The notes under the pieces: generated by a model
Database searches by the model: none
What the model was told of the DNA's origin: nothing
What the model saw: the letters and a program-made list of their open reading frames with translations, nothing else
From: Aulostomus chinensis
Taxonomy: Eukaryota; Chordata; Actinopteri; Syngnathiformes; Aulostomidae
DNA: 64,000 nucleotides
NCBI GenBank assembly: GCA_037954235.1
Contig: JBBMOA010000009.1
Location: 28,492,126 to 28,556,125 of the forward strand
Reading direction: 5' to 3'
Translations under genes and position numbers: made by a program
Shown here: positions 27,581-39,848 of the stretch, one piece after another
Layout: each line of letters starts with the position of its first letter
How positions within the stretch are numbered: the stretch's first letter is position 1

Positions 27581-28637
27581 GTACCTGGTGAATTAATGAC
27601 TGCTCTGCCTCGTCTAATGCAGGCTCCAGCTGAGCTGCACACGCGCTTAGCCAACAGCGCCCATATAAATTACAATTATTATTATTAATATTATTATTGT
27701 TGTCATTATTATTATTGAACACTAACAAATCGATACGCTGAAGAAGCTTGAATCTCATTCACAAACTCACAGTTCCGATTATTTTTTAGGTTTGTGGTTT
27801 TTTTTAAGCAAGGCAATGGAAAGGATCTAAATTGAATGATGACAGAATGAACGGTTTTTCTTTGCTCTCCTTACCTCATAAAACGCAAGGCAGTGCACTC
27901 ATTCGTGAAGAATAATAGCCTATTAAGCTCATTTAATAAACTCCATGCGTTGAAATGATTCGCGTTGAAAAAAATGCACGACTAAGCACAAGAAAAATAA
28001 AGTTCCATTTTATTTTATTTTATTACATAGATTTTTAATTTATTTAATTTTTTTGCCAGCGACTGCGTGCAGTAGCATTGCTGGGAAAATCACTGTGGGC
28101 GTCACGTCCGCGATAATAAATTAACTAATAGAAAACCTCATAACGGCCTTGCCTGTCTGCTGCTGGAAAACCACTGCTCCGAATTAAGAGGGTTGGCTTC
28201 TTTAGGAGAAGGGTTATTAGAGCAGGCACCGCGAGTCAGATTCATTGGAAGTTCGAGGCTGTGACGGTTGCTGGAAAGCTCTGCAGTACCAGACGATCAG
28301 GGAAGCGTCTCTCAGCTGGCAGGCGTCTATTTTACACGTGAGATCATGATAATGGTTTTATTTTTTCACGAGTCCCAACCTCCTCACTCACAAGAGTTGA
28401 TCTCTGATGAGGAATCAGCAGACGGCGGGCCTGTGTGGATGGGCGCAGTACTCACCACCATGAGGAGTCCACTCGAGGGGTGACCAGCAGCAGCAGCAAC
28501 ACACACGCACAATAAATCCTCGAGGTGGCACCGGGGTTCTGGCATGACGAAGCCCGGGATGAGAGTCGGACTCCCGGTGAACCAAAGCTCCGAATCCGGG
28601 CTGCGCGCGGGCTCAGAATCCTGTTTATACCCATCAT
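17888..28637 (-). CDS. wnt2b: Wnt2b secreted signalling ligand, complete five-exon gene
   Basis: Secreted, lipid-modified Wnt glycoprotein that binds Frizzled/LRP receptors; WNT2B family members act in eye, fin or limb and liver development. Coding exons on the minus strand: 28637-28456, 25536-25316, 23188-22911, 20674-20410, 18117-17888. All have GT-AG borders and matching phases and total 391 codons plus stop, the same length as human WNT2B. Exon 1 encodes a hydrophobic signal segment (YCACVLLLLLV) and ends in SSWW. Exon 2 begins YIGALGARVICDNIP. Exon 4 carries CHGVSGSCTLRTCW, where Ser243 is the expected palmitoleoylation site. Exon 5 is cysteine-rich and ends KAPKRAEWLDQT. Two ATGs open the frame (28637 and 28634); the first was chosen. 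WNT2 is the only close alternative, and the exon 1/2 junction and C-terminus favour WNT2B. Teleosts carry wnt2ba and wnt2bb and the copy is not assigned. Intron 1 (about 2.9 kb) holds a TE copy and a possible conserved element. Confidence 0.96.
19662..19729. repeat. (GT)n microsatellite in wnt2b intron 4
   Basis: About 68 bp of GT dinucleotides with GAGT interruptions at both ends, inside the last intron of wnt2b (18118-20409). Confidence 0.95.
20059..20122. repeat. (GT)n arm of an inverted GT/CA pair, wnt2b intron 4
   Basis: About 64 bp of pure GT on the plus strand. With the CA tract at 20240-20304 it forms an inverted pair separated by 117 bp. In the minus-strand pre-mRNA this arm reads CA and lies downstream of the GU arm. 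Confidence 0.97.
20240..20304. repeat. (CA)n arm of an inverted GT/CA pair, next to wnt2b exon 4 donor
   Basis: About 65 bp of pure CA on the plus strand, so the wnt2b transcript carries a GU tract about 105 nt past the exon 4 5' splice site (20410/20409). GU-rich intronic tracts near 5' splice sites are known binding sites for TDP-43 and CELF proteins. Binding here is inference. Confidence 0.97.
21173..21240. repeat. 16-bp tandem repeat in wnt2b intron 3
   Basis: Four 16-bp copies of ATTCAGGAYYGGTTCC followed by a partial unit. The variable positions alternate between TGG and CGG, so the array is also two copies of a 32-bp unit. Confidence 0.93.
25583..25993 (+). mobile_element. Interspersed teleost repeat ending in (ATGG)n
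   Basis: The segment contains phrases typical of a very common fish repeat: a gene-like TGGGTGGAG head, CATGTTCTCCCTGTTCCTGC, CACAGTCCAAAGACAT, ACTGGTGACCTGTCCAGGG and GGGATAGGCTCC, followed by a GGATGGAT microsatellite tail at about 25945-25993. It lies in wnt2b intron 1, immediately upstream of exon 2 in the minus-strand transcript. A diverged relative lies at 36200-36475 in the same orientation. The class, possibly a SINE, was not assigned because no repeat library could be searched. Confidence 0.8.
27040..27260. promoter_or_regulatory. Candidate conserved non-coding element in wnt2b intron 1
   Basis: This complex, non-repetitive, AT-rich stretch is surrounded by microsatellites. It has several homeodomain-type cores (TAATGAATTTATAATT, ATCAATTAATG) and no coding potential in any frame. 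Its texture resembles developmental enhancers. This is inference from composition only. Confidence 0.25.
27280..27339. repeat. (CA)n microsatellite in wnt2b intron 1
   Basis: A CGCGCA lead-in followed by about 52 bp of pure CA. A shorter GT run lies at 27550-27580 in the same intron. Confidence 0.96.
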
Positions 28638-29150
28638 GGTTCTTCTGGGGAGGGGGGTTGGTTTTGATTTTGTTTTTTGTTTTTGTTGTTGTTGTTGTTG
28701 GTCTTTTGGTTTTTTGGATTGATTTTTCTACCCGAAAGAATCAAACTGCAGGAAAACTTCAGGAGAAGATGTTTAATGTGAAGTAGGTTAAGCACACAAG
28801 CAGCAGGCCTCGTTTTCCAGTGTGTGGCTCCATGGTGCGCGTCTGTCAGGAGTGTGAGGAGCGCGCCCTCCGTGCCATGTGCGCACCAAACTCTCCACTG
28901 AGGACCTTCAGCTGCAGGCAGGAGCTTCACCTGACCAGACCGGCAACAAGCCCCGGCTGTCTCACCTTCTCAGCCTGACACCTCTCCTGCAACTCGGCTG
29001 AGAAGAAGCAATAAGGTCCGGACCAAAGCTGCAGTCAAAGCTGGAGAAACGCGGGACGGGTTGCGGTTCTGTCGCCCTTGTGCTGGATCCGATGCTCGTG
29101 CTGGACCTCTCCTTTATCAGCGCGCGGGGGGACAGAGCCAGAGCAGAGAG

Positions 29151-29153
29151 GGA

Positions 29154-29211
<58 letters not shown>

Positions 29212-29229
29212 AGGAGAGAGAGAGAGAGA
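29151..29229. repeat. (GA)n tract in wnt2b upstream region
   Basis: About 79 bp of GA dinucleotides with one short interruption, 515-590 bp upstream of the wnt2b start codon, next to CpG-rich sequence (29040-29130). It probably lies in or close to the promoter or 5' UTR. Pure GA tracts at promoters can favour open chromatin or triplex DNA; no effect is shown here. Confidence 0.9.
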
Positions 29230-29543
29230 CGAGGGAGGGCTCGCTGCTGACAGATCCTCTCGCCCATTGGGCAGACAGAGGTTAGAGAGTTTGACTGGAA
29301 GGAGACGTTACCGAGGGATGATATTTGCCTCTCTTATCGTGACCCTCCTGTTAGAGCGCATTTTTACTGCTAAATGGATGAGAGAGGCGATTTCCTGGAT
29401 TTGTAGATGTGTTACACTTCTCATGGACAATAATTACACATTGTTAACACATACAACTGCGCTGATACAGGTGTTTATTATATTCATTTACCTGGAATCA
29501 CCTGTTATTAGGGCCTGAGCCCGGAGGTATTATGTTTGCTCTT

Positions 29544-29601
29544 TATTATTAATTATTATTATTATTATTATTATTAATAATAATAATAATAATAATAATA
29601 A
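29544..29601. repeat. (ATT)n followed by (AAT)n, inverted triplet repeat
   Basis: A run of ATT triplets passes directly into AAT triplets, giving a near-palindrome of roughly 58 bp that could extrude a hairpin. Confidence 0.9.
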
Positions 29602-30275
29602 CTTTGACATGGTATGACCTGATACATCAACCTGCAAAGGGCCTACATGCTACTTTTAATTTCATTCCAGTGTAGTAATTTCAAATAACATTTATTTTGT
29701 TATCTTTTATTATTGCACAATACCTCTATGGTCTTGCCTTATTTTTGCATTCTAATGGCACTTTTACACGTATGAAATAGCAGTACATGCGTGTACTTAC
29801 CTGAAATATTTCAGTGCATATTTGTATACACGTTGACGCTGCTTTGCTCCTCCCCTCACCAGCATTCTTTCTTTTTAATACCTGCTGTCTTTGGCCTTCA
29901 CTGGGTTTGCCATTTTTTTGTGTTGCTCTGTTTGGTGAAGCCACAGCTGGCTCTCATGCACTGCACGTGGTGTAAATGAAAGTACATTGATTTGAAAAAC
30001 TGAAAATAAAACTAAGAGTGTGTGTGTTGCGCCTGATTCGTGAAGAGAAAGAAGGAAGTAAATGTAGATCATTGATTATGGTGATTGTTCTTACCAGTTA
30101 GGCCTGCAGCCCTGCACCACCTAAAGCACAGCAGGAGTGCAAGTCAGAGAAAAAAAATCAGGGAATGTGGGACTGAGAGAACAGAGCCAAATCGTCCAGT
30201 GGAACAGCACTATGGCTTAAATATGAACCACATGTGTAAGAGAGAGTGCTGCTGAGACAGCGATGGAATAAAGCA

Positions 30276-30279
<4 letters not shown>

Positions 30280-30344
<65 letters not shown>
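30280..30344. repeat. (CA)n microsatellite
   Basis: About 65 bp of pure CA with a CGCG lead-in, in the wnt2b upstream region. Confidence 0.97.
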
Positions 30345-30346
<2 letters not shown>

Positions 30347-31044
30347 TTCCCAGGGGACAACCATCCTTACCTTTTCTCCCAGACATTTTTGTGTGTGTGT
30401 CTTCACATCAGCTTCACGCTTGGCAGTGAGCTGTCATTCATCACCAAATCTCTGATGTTTCCTTTTGTCCTTGAACGCCTCCTGACAGAAAACCCCAAGA
30501 CTTCCACAAACTCAAAAACGCTTCATTTGTTTACAACTCATGTACACGTTTTAATCGGTGTAGACTTGAACTTCTCAGAGGAGTTTGTGATATTGGATTA
30601 AGAATGGCACAGGTGATTCAGCTGACCCAGTAATACTAACAAACAAGTAAACAAATCAGGTAAATCCCTATTGGAATTGAAACTATTAGAATTAACTATA
30701 GCTGTCGCAAACTGCTATTTCATCAAAAGCTTAAGAAAACAGTTCTAGTGTTTATGCCAAAGCTGCCGTTTAAAGCTAAGCTCCTTTTAGAGACGTTTGT
30801 ATTTCTGCTTACAGCTCGGAAGGAGGCTGTCAGAATGGGACACGCACACTTTCAAACATTTTCACATGAGCAAACACACAGACTATAGAGCGAGAGGCCG
30901 TGAGGTGAGGCAAAGAAGCTAAGCTCTGGTGAATATTTGTGTGCTGCAGCTTAGCTCGCAATTTTCTGCTAAATCAAAAGGAATTAGGGAAGCACAAACA
31001 GGGCTGAGTTATGCTCTCTCTCATGGGGCTGGAGCTGGAAGAGA

Positions 31045-31047
<3 letters not shown>

Positions 31048-31090
<43 letters not shown>
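31048..31090. repeat. (CT)n microsatellite
   Basis: About 43 bp of CT dinucleotides running into a T-rich pyrimidine stretch. Confidence 0.96.
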
Positions 31091-31093
<3 letters not shown>

Positions 31094-33529
31094 CTTTTCC
31101 AGCCCATGAACTTGACCCTGGCTTTCTCTTCATAAACAATAACAGAGTCAAGTGCCTTCTTGTCAGTCGGAGGAAAAGTTTGCCCTGATGTACGAGCTCC
31201 AATCTGGCAATTGTCTCCTGAGAGGAAAAGTACTGATGGGGGGGTTGCAACGTTAAATGCCACACAGAAGTGAGTGGGGGATAAAAGTGAGATTTACAGA
31301 GGCAGGGGTTTTCAACTAATCCAATTGATTTCTGTGTTGATACATTATAATCACTCAGGATTATTTCTGAGAGGAAACTTGCTGTAAGTAAAGGGAACAG
31401 GCTCAATGAACCAATGGCGAGCCACTGGCATGCAGTCTAGGTGGAAGAGTTGGACTAATGGCCCAGTAATGTGTCCCGTGTGGGGATTATGCTGTGGGCT
31501 GTCACTAGTCAGGCAGTCCAGGGATGAGATCAGCGTGTATTCCCATCGCCTGGCAGGTCGGAGCAGGGAGGACAGTTTATTGTCAGGCCTGGCGCTGCTC
31601 CTCTCCTGATAGACACCAGGGCAACGCCAGCAGCACAGGGCAGGTCCTTCAGGGGAAAATGAAGAAGAGGCAGGTGCAGGGTGGAAAGACAGGAGGGAAG
31701 AGTTGAACCCTCGTGTGCTAAAGAGAGTCAGGGCGTCAAGATCATTTCTAAAGATGCTTTGTTGTGCTGCTGCTTTTTACATTCAGCGGCTGAAGAAGAC
31801 GTGATTGTGCTGGCTTGAATTTGTGCCATCCCAACTTCTGTTGTGAGCTCAAATGCGCTCTTTATCTAAACTGAAGCACACATACAACAACGTGCGTCTG
31901 ATGGGTGAAAGGACGTGAAATTTGAGACAGGAAGTTGATTAAATGTTGACTCCCATTTTCTGAAGCGAAAGCGAAACATCCAGCAGCGTCAGGTGGCGTC
32001 TCATGCAGCACATCCTCAGCTGTTATTACCTGCAAGGCCACAAGAGGCTGCTCGTGAAAAAAAGGTTGACAGATTTTGAAGTGTTTTTCCACATGAGATT
32101 TTGTTTGAACTGCAGCAGGATGACGTACTGGAGCTGAAAGGAACATTATCATAAATTGTGTGTGTTAAGTAGCTGTGAGGATGAAAGGGCCAGAGCTGGG
32201 TGGCTGTTTGAATATTAATCAGCTGAAAATCCAGGTGCATTATCTCTAAAGCTGATGAAAGGTCAGAATAGAACACAAACCCTAAAAATACACTGTCCTC
32301 CAGGGACAGACGCAAAGTGTTTGCATGCATGAGTACAAGCCAGGACACCAGATCTGTGTTAATTTATTGTTTTTTAATTTTAGATCTGCTACCAGAGATG
32401 AAAATGCTTGAAGCAAACACAGTGGTGCTTCCACTGTGGGGGGGGTTCCTGACATCTACCTTCCCCCAGTGCAAAGGATGCAATGAAAGGCATTGTTTGG
32501 CAAGTTGTTGCATTGGCAAGTTGTACTTGCACGTACACAAAAGCTGCAGCAGGAGCTCTGCATACCTGTGACCCCAGGATCGCCATCACCAGCAGACCGC
32601 TCTCAGTGTCTGAGTGTGATGGCGATGACGCTATGATGAAATGTTTACCGGGTCGCTGGAGGATGCCATCATGCATTCAGAGCATTCATACACATGAATT
32701 TACACAGGCAGACACACACACACGCGCACGCACAGGCACACTCAGACTGAGACTGTAAAGCAGGTGACACAGATGAGATCAAAAGACATCCGAGACACCG
32801 GCCTCCTTGGACCAACAGGCTTGATCCTCTGGCCACAGGTGGAACAGCGATACACTTCCACTACCACAACTCGAGCTGAATGTTACCCTTCCTATGATGT
32901 TAGAATGACAACCAATGATGATATGTTGACATTTCCGTCCTGTAGGTTTTCCCTCATCAATTTTTCCCTTAATTTCAAGTTTCACAGTTATTGAATGGAC
33001 ACGTAATAATAGAGACACAGCTTCATTTGCTCTCTGTGTCAGTAATTTGTATCGGAGGTCAGAGGTTAACTGAGCCCTGTGTAATGGAGGAGGAATTCAC
33101 AGAGCCCTGCTGAGGGTTTTCTCTCACCGTGTGATTGACGTTCAGTCCTGTAGTGAAACGTGTATAAGCTACCTGGTGTTTTCGGAGCGCGAGCCATTAC
33201 AGCACTTTGGCTGAAGGATATGTGGTGAGGGTTCTAAGTTGTAGGATGGGTTCCTCCACGCCCTGAGTGATGAGAGCAGCGTTTAACCGGCTGCAGGTGC
33301 GCTTAAGACAGGCGAGTAGGGCCTTTGATGTGGAAGCCAACTGGGACCCCAGCCCATCTCTGACCAGCAGCCAGCACAGACACATTCGCTTTCAATTAAC
33401 ACTCTCCCTTCACTCCCAATTGCTGTTCTTTTGCCTTTTATCATTCCTGTTCGGTTGCATATGTCCAGAAGTAAAACATTTATCCTGAAAACACAACTGG
33501 TGTAATTTCAATATTTTGTTAACCGCAGG

Positions 33530-33730
33530 GTTCGTATGTTGTAAGATTTTCACGGTACGGTAATTGTCTCCAAAAATATCACGGTTTCATGGTACATTAT
33601 TACTGAAATATTATTTTCAGCTACAAAGACTCAATGGAAACAGGAGTGTTTTTGTTCAACATATTTATTTTATTATGTTACAGTTTATTATAATAGAAAC
33701 CATTGAAACCTTTTTTTTTAATTGAACTAA
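33530..33730. mobile_element. Possible MITE-like remnant (class unassigned)
   Basis: The segment has short alternating phrases (TTTTCACGGTACGGTAAT, ATATCACGGTTTCATGGTA) of a kind seen in non-autonomous DNA transposon remnants in fish. No terminal inverted repeats or target-site duplication could be defined, so boundaries and class are uncertain. Confidence 0.3.
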
Positions 33731-34436
33731 GTGGGAAAAGTCTCCTATTTGTCAAGAAGAGATGCGCACGCACGGCTAAAACTTCCATCCAGTTGCATGT
33801 TTGAAGAATGTAACAAACGCAAGTGTGCACAGTCGATGTGCGGTGACAGCGGTACACTGCTGCTGCCTTCGCAAGCAGTGACGATAGCTGATGAAGGCAG
33901 CGCAGTCCTGCTGCCAGGCTTATTTACCAAACAGATTGTGACCATTTACATGCGTGTTATCTGTTCTGGCACGTGTGTTCGGTTCTTACATCCCCTCTCA
34001 CCGAGGCATCATGAATCTTCACTGCGTTCCAGGGCCAGGTTGAGCGTCCAAAGAACTGTGAGTCCTCAGAGCTCTGACACCCCGATCTGTTGTTTCCCAT
34101 TTATGAATCATGAAATCATGGATCTCCTCATACTTGCACTCTGTCATCCGATCAGAACACATCCTGTCTTTGGCACAGCAAAACAAGCTAGCAAAGCCAT
34201 GCCAGCTCCAGAATATAGTTTACTGGCAGGTTTTACTCAAATGTACATATACACGCACATACACAAGTACTGTATGTATGTTGTTTTTTTTTTAGCACAT
34301 GCATGCACAGATCTCATTAAAGAGAGTGCAAAAGAGAAATAAATGGCTGTTTCAATGGTAAGCTCCCTGGAGGCAGCTACATCTGGCTTCTGTTAGCCAC
34401 AAGCGTATAAAAATCAAATGTGGTTTAGTCGTGCAC

Positions 34437-34440
<4 letters not shown>

Positions 34441-34494
<54 letters not shown>
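34441..34494. repeat. (CA)n microsatellite
   Basis: About 54 bp of pure CA. A short GT/G run lies nearby at 34706-34723. Confidence 0.97.
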
Positions 34495-34496
<2 letters not shown>

Positions 34497-35661
34497 GGAG
34501 GTAGGACTCCTGCATGGTGGTCACCCCACCAGTCTCTTCGTTACCAACCCTCATGAACTCAGCAGACATCAAGGGGCTCAGACAGGGACTAGTGGATCTG
34601 GCACAAACAGTCACAGCAACTCATATACAGCCTCTGTACCAAACATTAAAACTCTTAAACCCGTTGGATAACTGTCTGCTGGGCGTCTGCTAACATGTCT
34701 GAGTGTGTGTGTGGGGGGGGGGGCACAAGCATGAATATTCTTATATTTTGCAGAATGGGGATGCTGAGATGACTTCATCAAGATGGTTTATGCGACATAA
34801 ACAGACACTCTCAGACAAGCTCGTGAACTTGACTACCTCTCCATCGCAGACGTCCAAACAGATCTGTACACACTCTGTGACACATGGCAGTGCAATGTTC
34901 CGCTGAGCTCGTGAGTCATCGATCAGGTCGTCTTCATCATTGCTGGTGACAGTAAATTCACTGACACACTCTTCAAGCATGTGCTCTGGTGTCTTTGTGT
35001 GTAATCAGTGTGTAATTATTGACAAGATTTTTTTTGGGGGGGGGGGACGTTATCATCCTGCAGCAACATGAACTCATCTATTTCACACCCAAAAACACTG
35101 AGATTTAACACAACTTCTGCATTTCTTTCTGCTTCAAGTTGAGTGTAAATGTCACTGAGGTCAAAGCCAGCTCATCCTGTGTGTTCCTCCAAGCCCAGCA
35201 GGCATGTCTGAAAGAGGCTCTGAGAATACGTCTCTGGCCTTCAATTTCCTGCCATGTTAAATCCTGGACAAAGCATCTGTCTTGATTTCAGCTTGGGTGG
35301 GATGGACAGCACTTCAATAACTTTTGTGTTACTGATATTAGCATGTAATGTCAGAGTAATATAACCAGTATGCCCACATACTTCAAAGCTTAGCCAGTTC
35401 CCTCAGTTCTCCTCTTTTGGCTCATTCTTGCTCAGAAGTACACACTCAAAAATGAAGGTGTGAGACAAGAACAGTTCTGTGTTTTACAGGCACAGGTGAA
35501 GAATCTTCCCTCGTAGCTACATTTGTTCTGTCCAAAGAACAATATTGGTATTGAAGAGGCCAGAGGTGCGAGCTTCGGTTTACGGAAAGGTTCATTCAAG
35601 GCTATTTACCCCTCCAGCACCCTTTTTGGTGCACAAGGCTGCTTTGGAGTGTGTGTAAGGA

Positions 35662-35663
<2 letters not shown>

Positions 35664-35739
<76 letters not shown>
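35664..35739. repeat. (GT)n microsatellite, about 76 bp
   Basis: The longest GT array in the window. Both strands are open across it, which creates artificial frames of valine-cysteine or threonine-histidine repeats. Confidence 0.97.
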
Positions 35740-35742
<3 letters not shown>

Positions 35743-36199
35743 CAGAAGCCTTTGTTGTATACTCTGCCCTGTGTGAACTAGTGACACCAGCAATAAGCCT
35801 TCGTGTTTCTGTCAGCATCAAAATGAAAAAGATTTCTTGGTAACGAACACCAGATTTGATGCCATATGAGATAACAATAGTTGCATTGTGGCCGGCTGAA
35901 GCGGTCCAGTAGAAGCTGGCGTGTCTCTGGCAGCAGGCTGGCTCTTGTCCTGGACTGTCAGAGTGAAATGTTGCCCATGTGTCAGCTCCCACTAAACTCT
36001 ACAATCTCTCACTTGGGTGGACGGGCTCTTGCCTGGTCTGTGGAGATCCAACCATAGACTGGGAAGACGAAGCAGGTGAAGCCACCATGATGTCACCAAT
36101 TCTTTTTTGGGCCACTGGAGAGAAGAGGTACTCCTGTCCTCCAGGTACGCACTGCTTTGTCATCAGTTTTACTGTAAATAATTTACTAAAGGAAGCACT

Positions 36200-36475
36200 G
36201 GGCAGCCCAGAGGTGCAGTGGTTAGCGAGAACCCGCCAGCCGACTGGGTCCTGTCTGAGTTAGCATGTTCTCCTCTACATGGGTTCTCTCCAGGCGTTCT
36301 AGATTTTTCCCAGGGCCCAAAAACATGCATGTTAAGTAACTTGGGGAATCTAGATTTCCTGTAATCTGTCCCAACAACCCGTCCGAGTGTATCCACCTCT
36401 CACCCCTGGATTGCTGGAATTGGTTCTTCCTCCCTGCAAGCCTGCAGCAGAGATCATGAATGAACATCATGATGC
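36200..36475 (+). mobile_element. Diverged copy of the same interspersed teleost repeat as 25583-25993
   Basis: It keeps the order of blocks seen at 25.6 kb: a GGGCAGCCCAGAGGTGCAGT head, GCATGTTCTCCTCTACATGG, TTCTCTCCAGGCGTTCTAG, CCCAAAAACATGCATGTTAA and a GGAATTGGTTCTTCC segment. It is more degraded and has no ATGG tail. The orientation is the same. Confidence 0.65.
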
Positions 36476-39400
36476 ATTAAGAGGATTTGAACCTAATTAT
36501 TGAGACCACAGAACTATAAATGTTCACTGCAATGAAACAAAGGAGCAGTAGCATCATTTCCCATCAACTTTTGTACGACTGGACTTGTTTTTGCAGCCTG
36601 TGACGTCGCACCCAATCGCCATGAGACAGAATGCATGTCTGAGGCACTTCAACTTGGCTTGAGTTTCCAGACCCGGGGTCTCCGTCCACTTCTTTTATGG
36701 AGTCTATAAATCTAACACACAGCAACATACACGGAGGATTAGATATACCTGCACTCTCCATCTGCTGGGTTTGGGCTGTCTAGTTTCATGTGATGGGGAA
36801 GATCAGGTTCTTCCACCCAAAGGCATAGAAAGCGTACATAGAGATGTTTGCACTTTACCTTTACATTGCACTGAAGTACAATCATAGAATTAATTTAGTT
36901 TCTTACTTTCCTCTGATGGCTGCTGGCTACTGTGAGATCAACCAAAAAGAGAAAAATCTGTGTATTCTCGCAGAGAGAACTGGCTTCCTGAAGTTAAATG
37001 GATCGTTGGTTTGGATCCCAGCAGATCCTCAGGTATCTAAGACCCCCCTCTCTTGGGAGACCCCTAGTGTCTGACTGACCCTACCAACCCCAATCCCCAC
37101 TCAGAAATGTTGCAGTGCCTGAACATCTCACCATGTGCCTCTGATTGAACTCCAAGGTCCTCTCAGGTGGTCGTATGTCTCTCCACTCTCCCACCCTGAG
37201 CTCTCCTACTGGGACCCCTTCCCCCTCCCATCCCCTTCCCCCATACCCCTCCCCCCGCCCCCACAACCTCCACGCACCTTGCTGGCCTGCCATTCAGCTC
37301 TGCTCCGTCTTTACTGCACCTATCCATCGCTTTCTACTTCACCCCCGCGAGCCACAGTTGGATCCTTGTGATTATGCCAACAACATTTTGAAAATTCTGA
37401 ATTTAGTTTGAAAGTATCAGTCGGAGCACAACTCCTGAAATGAAGTCCTTCTATCTTCATCAGGTTGGATCAAGTTATGAGTTTCACACTCCAACAGAAT
37501 GACAGATGGAGCCATGTTGACCTGACGCTCCACGAGTGACAAATGAAAGGTCTTGTAAATCTGACAGTCCGCCTATCTGCCGGCGCTCTGTGGGAATTGA
37601 AACAGGCGCTGTCTTCCTCAGACATTTGTATGTGGGCTTTTGTGCCCTGCAGCAGACTGTTAGCAATAGAAACACATGTCCGCATTAAGTGTTTTCACTG
37701 ATCAAGCTGATACGAGCGGGGATGAAAGAACAGAGCAGGAACTTGTCTGCCCCGGTGCTGTGTCAGCAACAATCCGCATGTTATCGGTAAAACTTGATGT
37801 CAGTTTAACACTGCATCCAAGGTAGGATAAACTACAAAGGAAAGATGGTAAGGGCAGATTACGTTGATTTGGATGTGTGTTTGTGAAGCATGTGATATTA
37901 ATTCTGTTTTCAACACGAGAGACTCCACAAGTTTTCGTAAATGTCTCCAGAATGAGAACAATGAAGAGGAAAGAAAGGGAAGGAGGAGAGCTGCAGAGTG
38001 ACTGATTGCAGGGCATCACACCAAATGGGAACCAGAGACTGCGAGATGTCAGAGCTGCTATAGATTTATACTTTACCTGCTCCCCTGAGATCTGCCACAC
38101 ATACACCCGCTCTGAGCAGAACAAAAGAGGTGGAAGAGATGTGAAAAAGTATGGGCACCAAGTCAAAGGTCAAACGGTGCAGAGGATTAGTGCGGGAGGC
38201 CTACCAAGATGAGTGAGAGATCGAGGACCTGAGAGAGAGAGAAGTCTAGTTCTCAGGACAAAACAACATCATCTGCTGGGTCTTGTTCAGACCAATATTT
38301 TGTAATCTGAAAGGAGCTGTGTGCTCTCACTGGACATCTGCAATCCGCATGTTCTACTCTAATGGGTGGGCTTCTCTTTTCCGACTTCACCCCTTTCTCA
38401 CACTGTCTTGTATCTCTCTCCAGGGTAGTGGGGGAGTCGAGCACAAATACATCAAAAAGTAGCGAATGACAAATTCAAAATACTGCTGTAAAATGTATTG
38501 AATTAAAAGCAAATGTCACTGGAAAATACAAAAACAGGTTCTCTGTCAGAAGGACACTTTGTAGAATGCACTTCACCCTCACTGAAGGTGTCAGAGAAAG
38601 GAGAGATGGATTCTTGCTTTTCTCAAGCTGCACAGCTGCACACACATCAGTGGAAACTCCTGGCAGATTTTGCACAATCCTTCAAACAGATAAACCGAGC
38701 AGGTGAAAACTGCTGTTTGTTTATCGTTCACGATCCAATTAGCAACTCAGCTAAAAGACAGAATCCCTGTCAGACAGTTGGGTTGTGAAATTGCAATTCG
38801 CCAAAGTTTTTTTTGCCTCTGTACCTGCACGGAACCATGCATGATCCATCACTCTGGTCCCACCACAAACAACAACTCTAAAAATTCTACCTGTCTGACA
38901 GAGTACTGAATTTGAGTGCTTGTGGTATGTGATGAACAACATGAATCGCCAATATCAAGGTCAGTATTCTCCCCATCAATGCTGCGTATTTTTGACACGT
39001 CATTCCAACGCTGTTATTTACTCAGGCTGTTCGGCTGCAGCTCCCCGAAGGCCTCCAGGTGTTAGACAGATACAGACGTGTTTGTCCCACCACAGACAGC
39101 TGCATGAAACCTTCAAGTGTAGCTGACAGACACATGTGACCGGACATGCTCGCCCGGCTAACAGACCGCTAAGGTGCTAACAGTTACCAAGACTGGAGGC
39201 TGGTGTGAATTAGAGGTTCTTTCCAAGCCGAACTCCTGTATAAATCACAGCCGGCCAAGTGATTGTAGGATCCTCGGGCTTTCCACTTCTTACTCTTTCT
39301 CTGGTTACAACCGCCACTTTGTAAACACACTTTATCAGAGGCAGTGCAGGAGAGTGTGTGAACTCTGAGCAGCTGATGATGTCTAAGTTCACCTTTCAGG

Positions 39401-39789
39401 CCTCACAGACAAGGTCTCTCCTAAACAGCAGGAAAATCTTTACAACCAAACGCTGACATCAAATCCACCGATTAGCTGCTTCTGTTGATCAGTCTGTTAA
39501 CAACAAGAATTCTCTGCAGTTAAGTGGCACAATATTGCCTGCAGGTGAGGGCGTGCAAGCAGTGTGACATGACAGGTGGCAGGTGTGCGGGTGCAGATAT
39601 GGTGTTTGTTCGTAGTAGTGTAACAGAGGGAGGTCCGACCGGCTTTATCTGAGGTACTTAGATGGTATTAAAAGGTCACATGGACTGCCAGACTGTATGT
39701 AGGTATGAGCGCTCAGAGACAAGCATATCCAGATGTGTGCTAGTTACCATGCGTGCAGAGGCCTAATGGCCCACAGTGACTTTCTCTGA

Positions 39790-39790
<1 letters not shown>

Positions 39791-39839
<49 letters not shown>

Positions 39840-39848
39840 ACACACACA
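39791..39848. repeat. (CA)n microsatellite
   Basis: About 58 bp of CA with one TA interruption near the 3' end. Confidence 0.97.

Noticed and set aside
33731..34342. A 203-codon open frame on the plus strand.
   Set aside because: No recognisable domain, no splice signals, low-complexity HTHIH-like end from a CA-type sequence, and it follows TE-like sequence. An open frame of this size is possible by chance in 64 kb.
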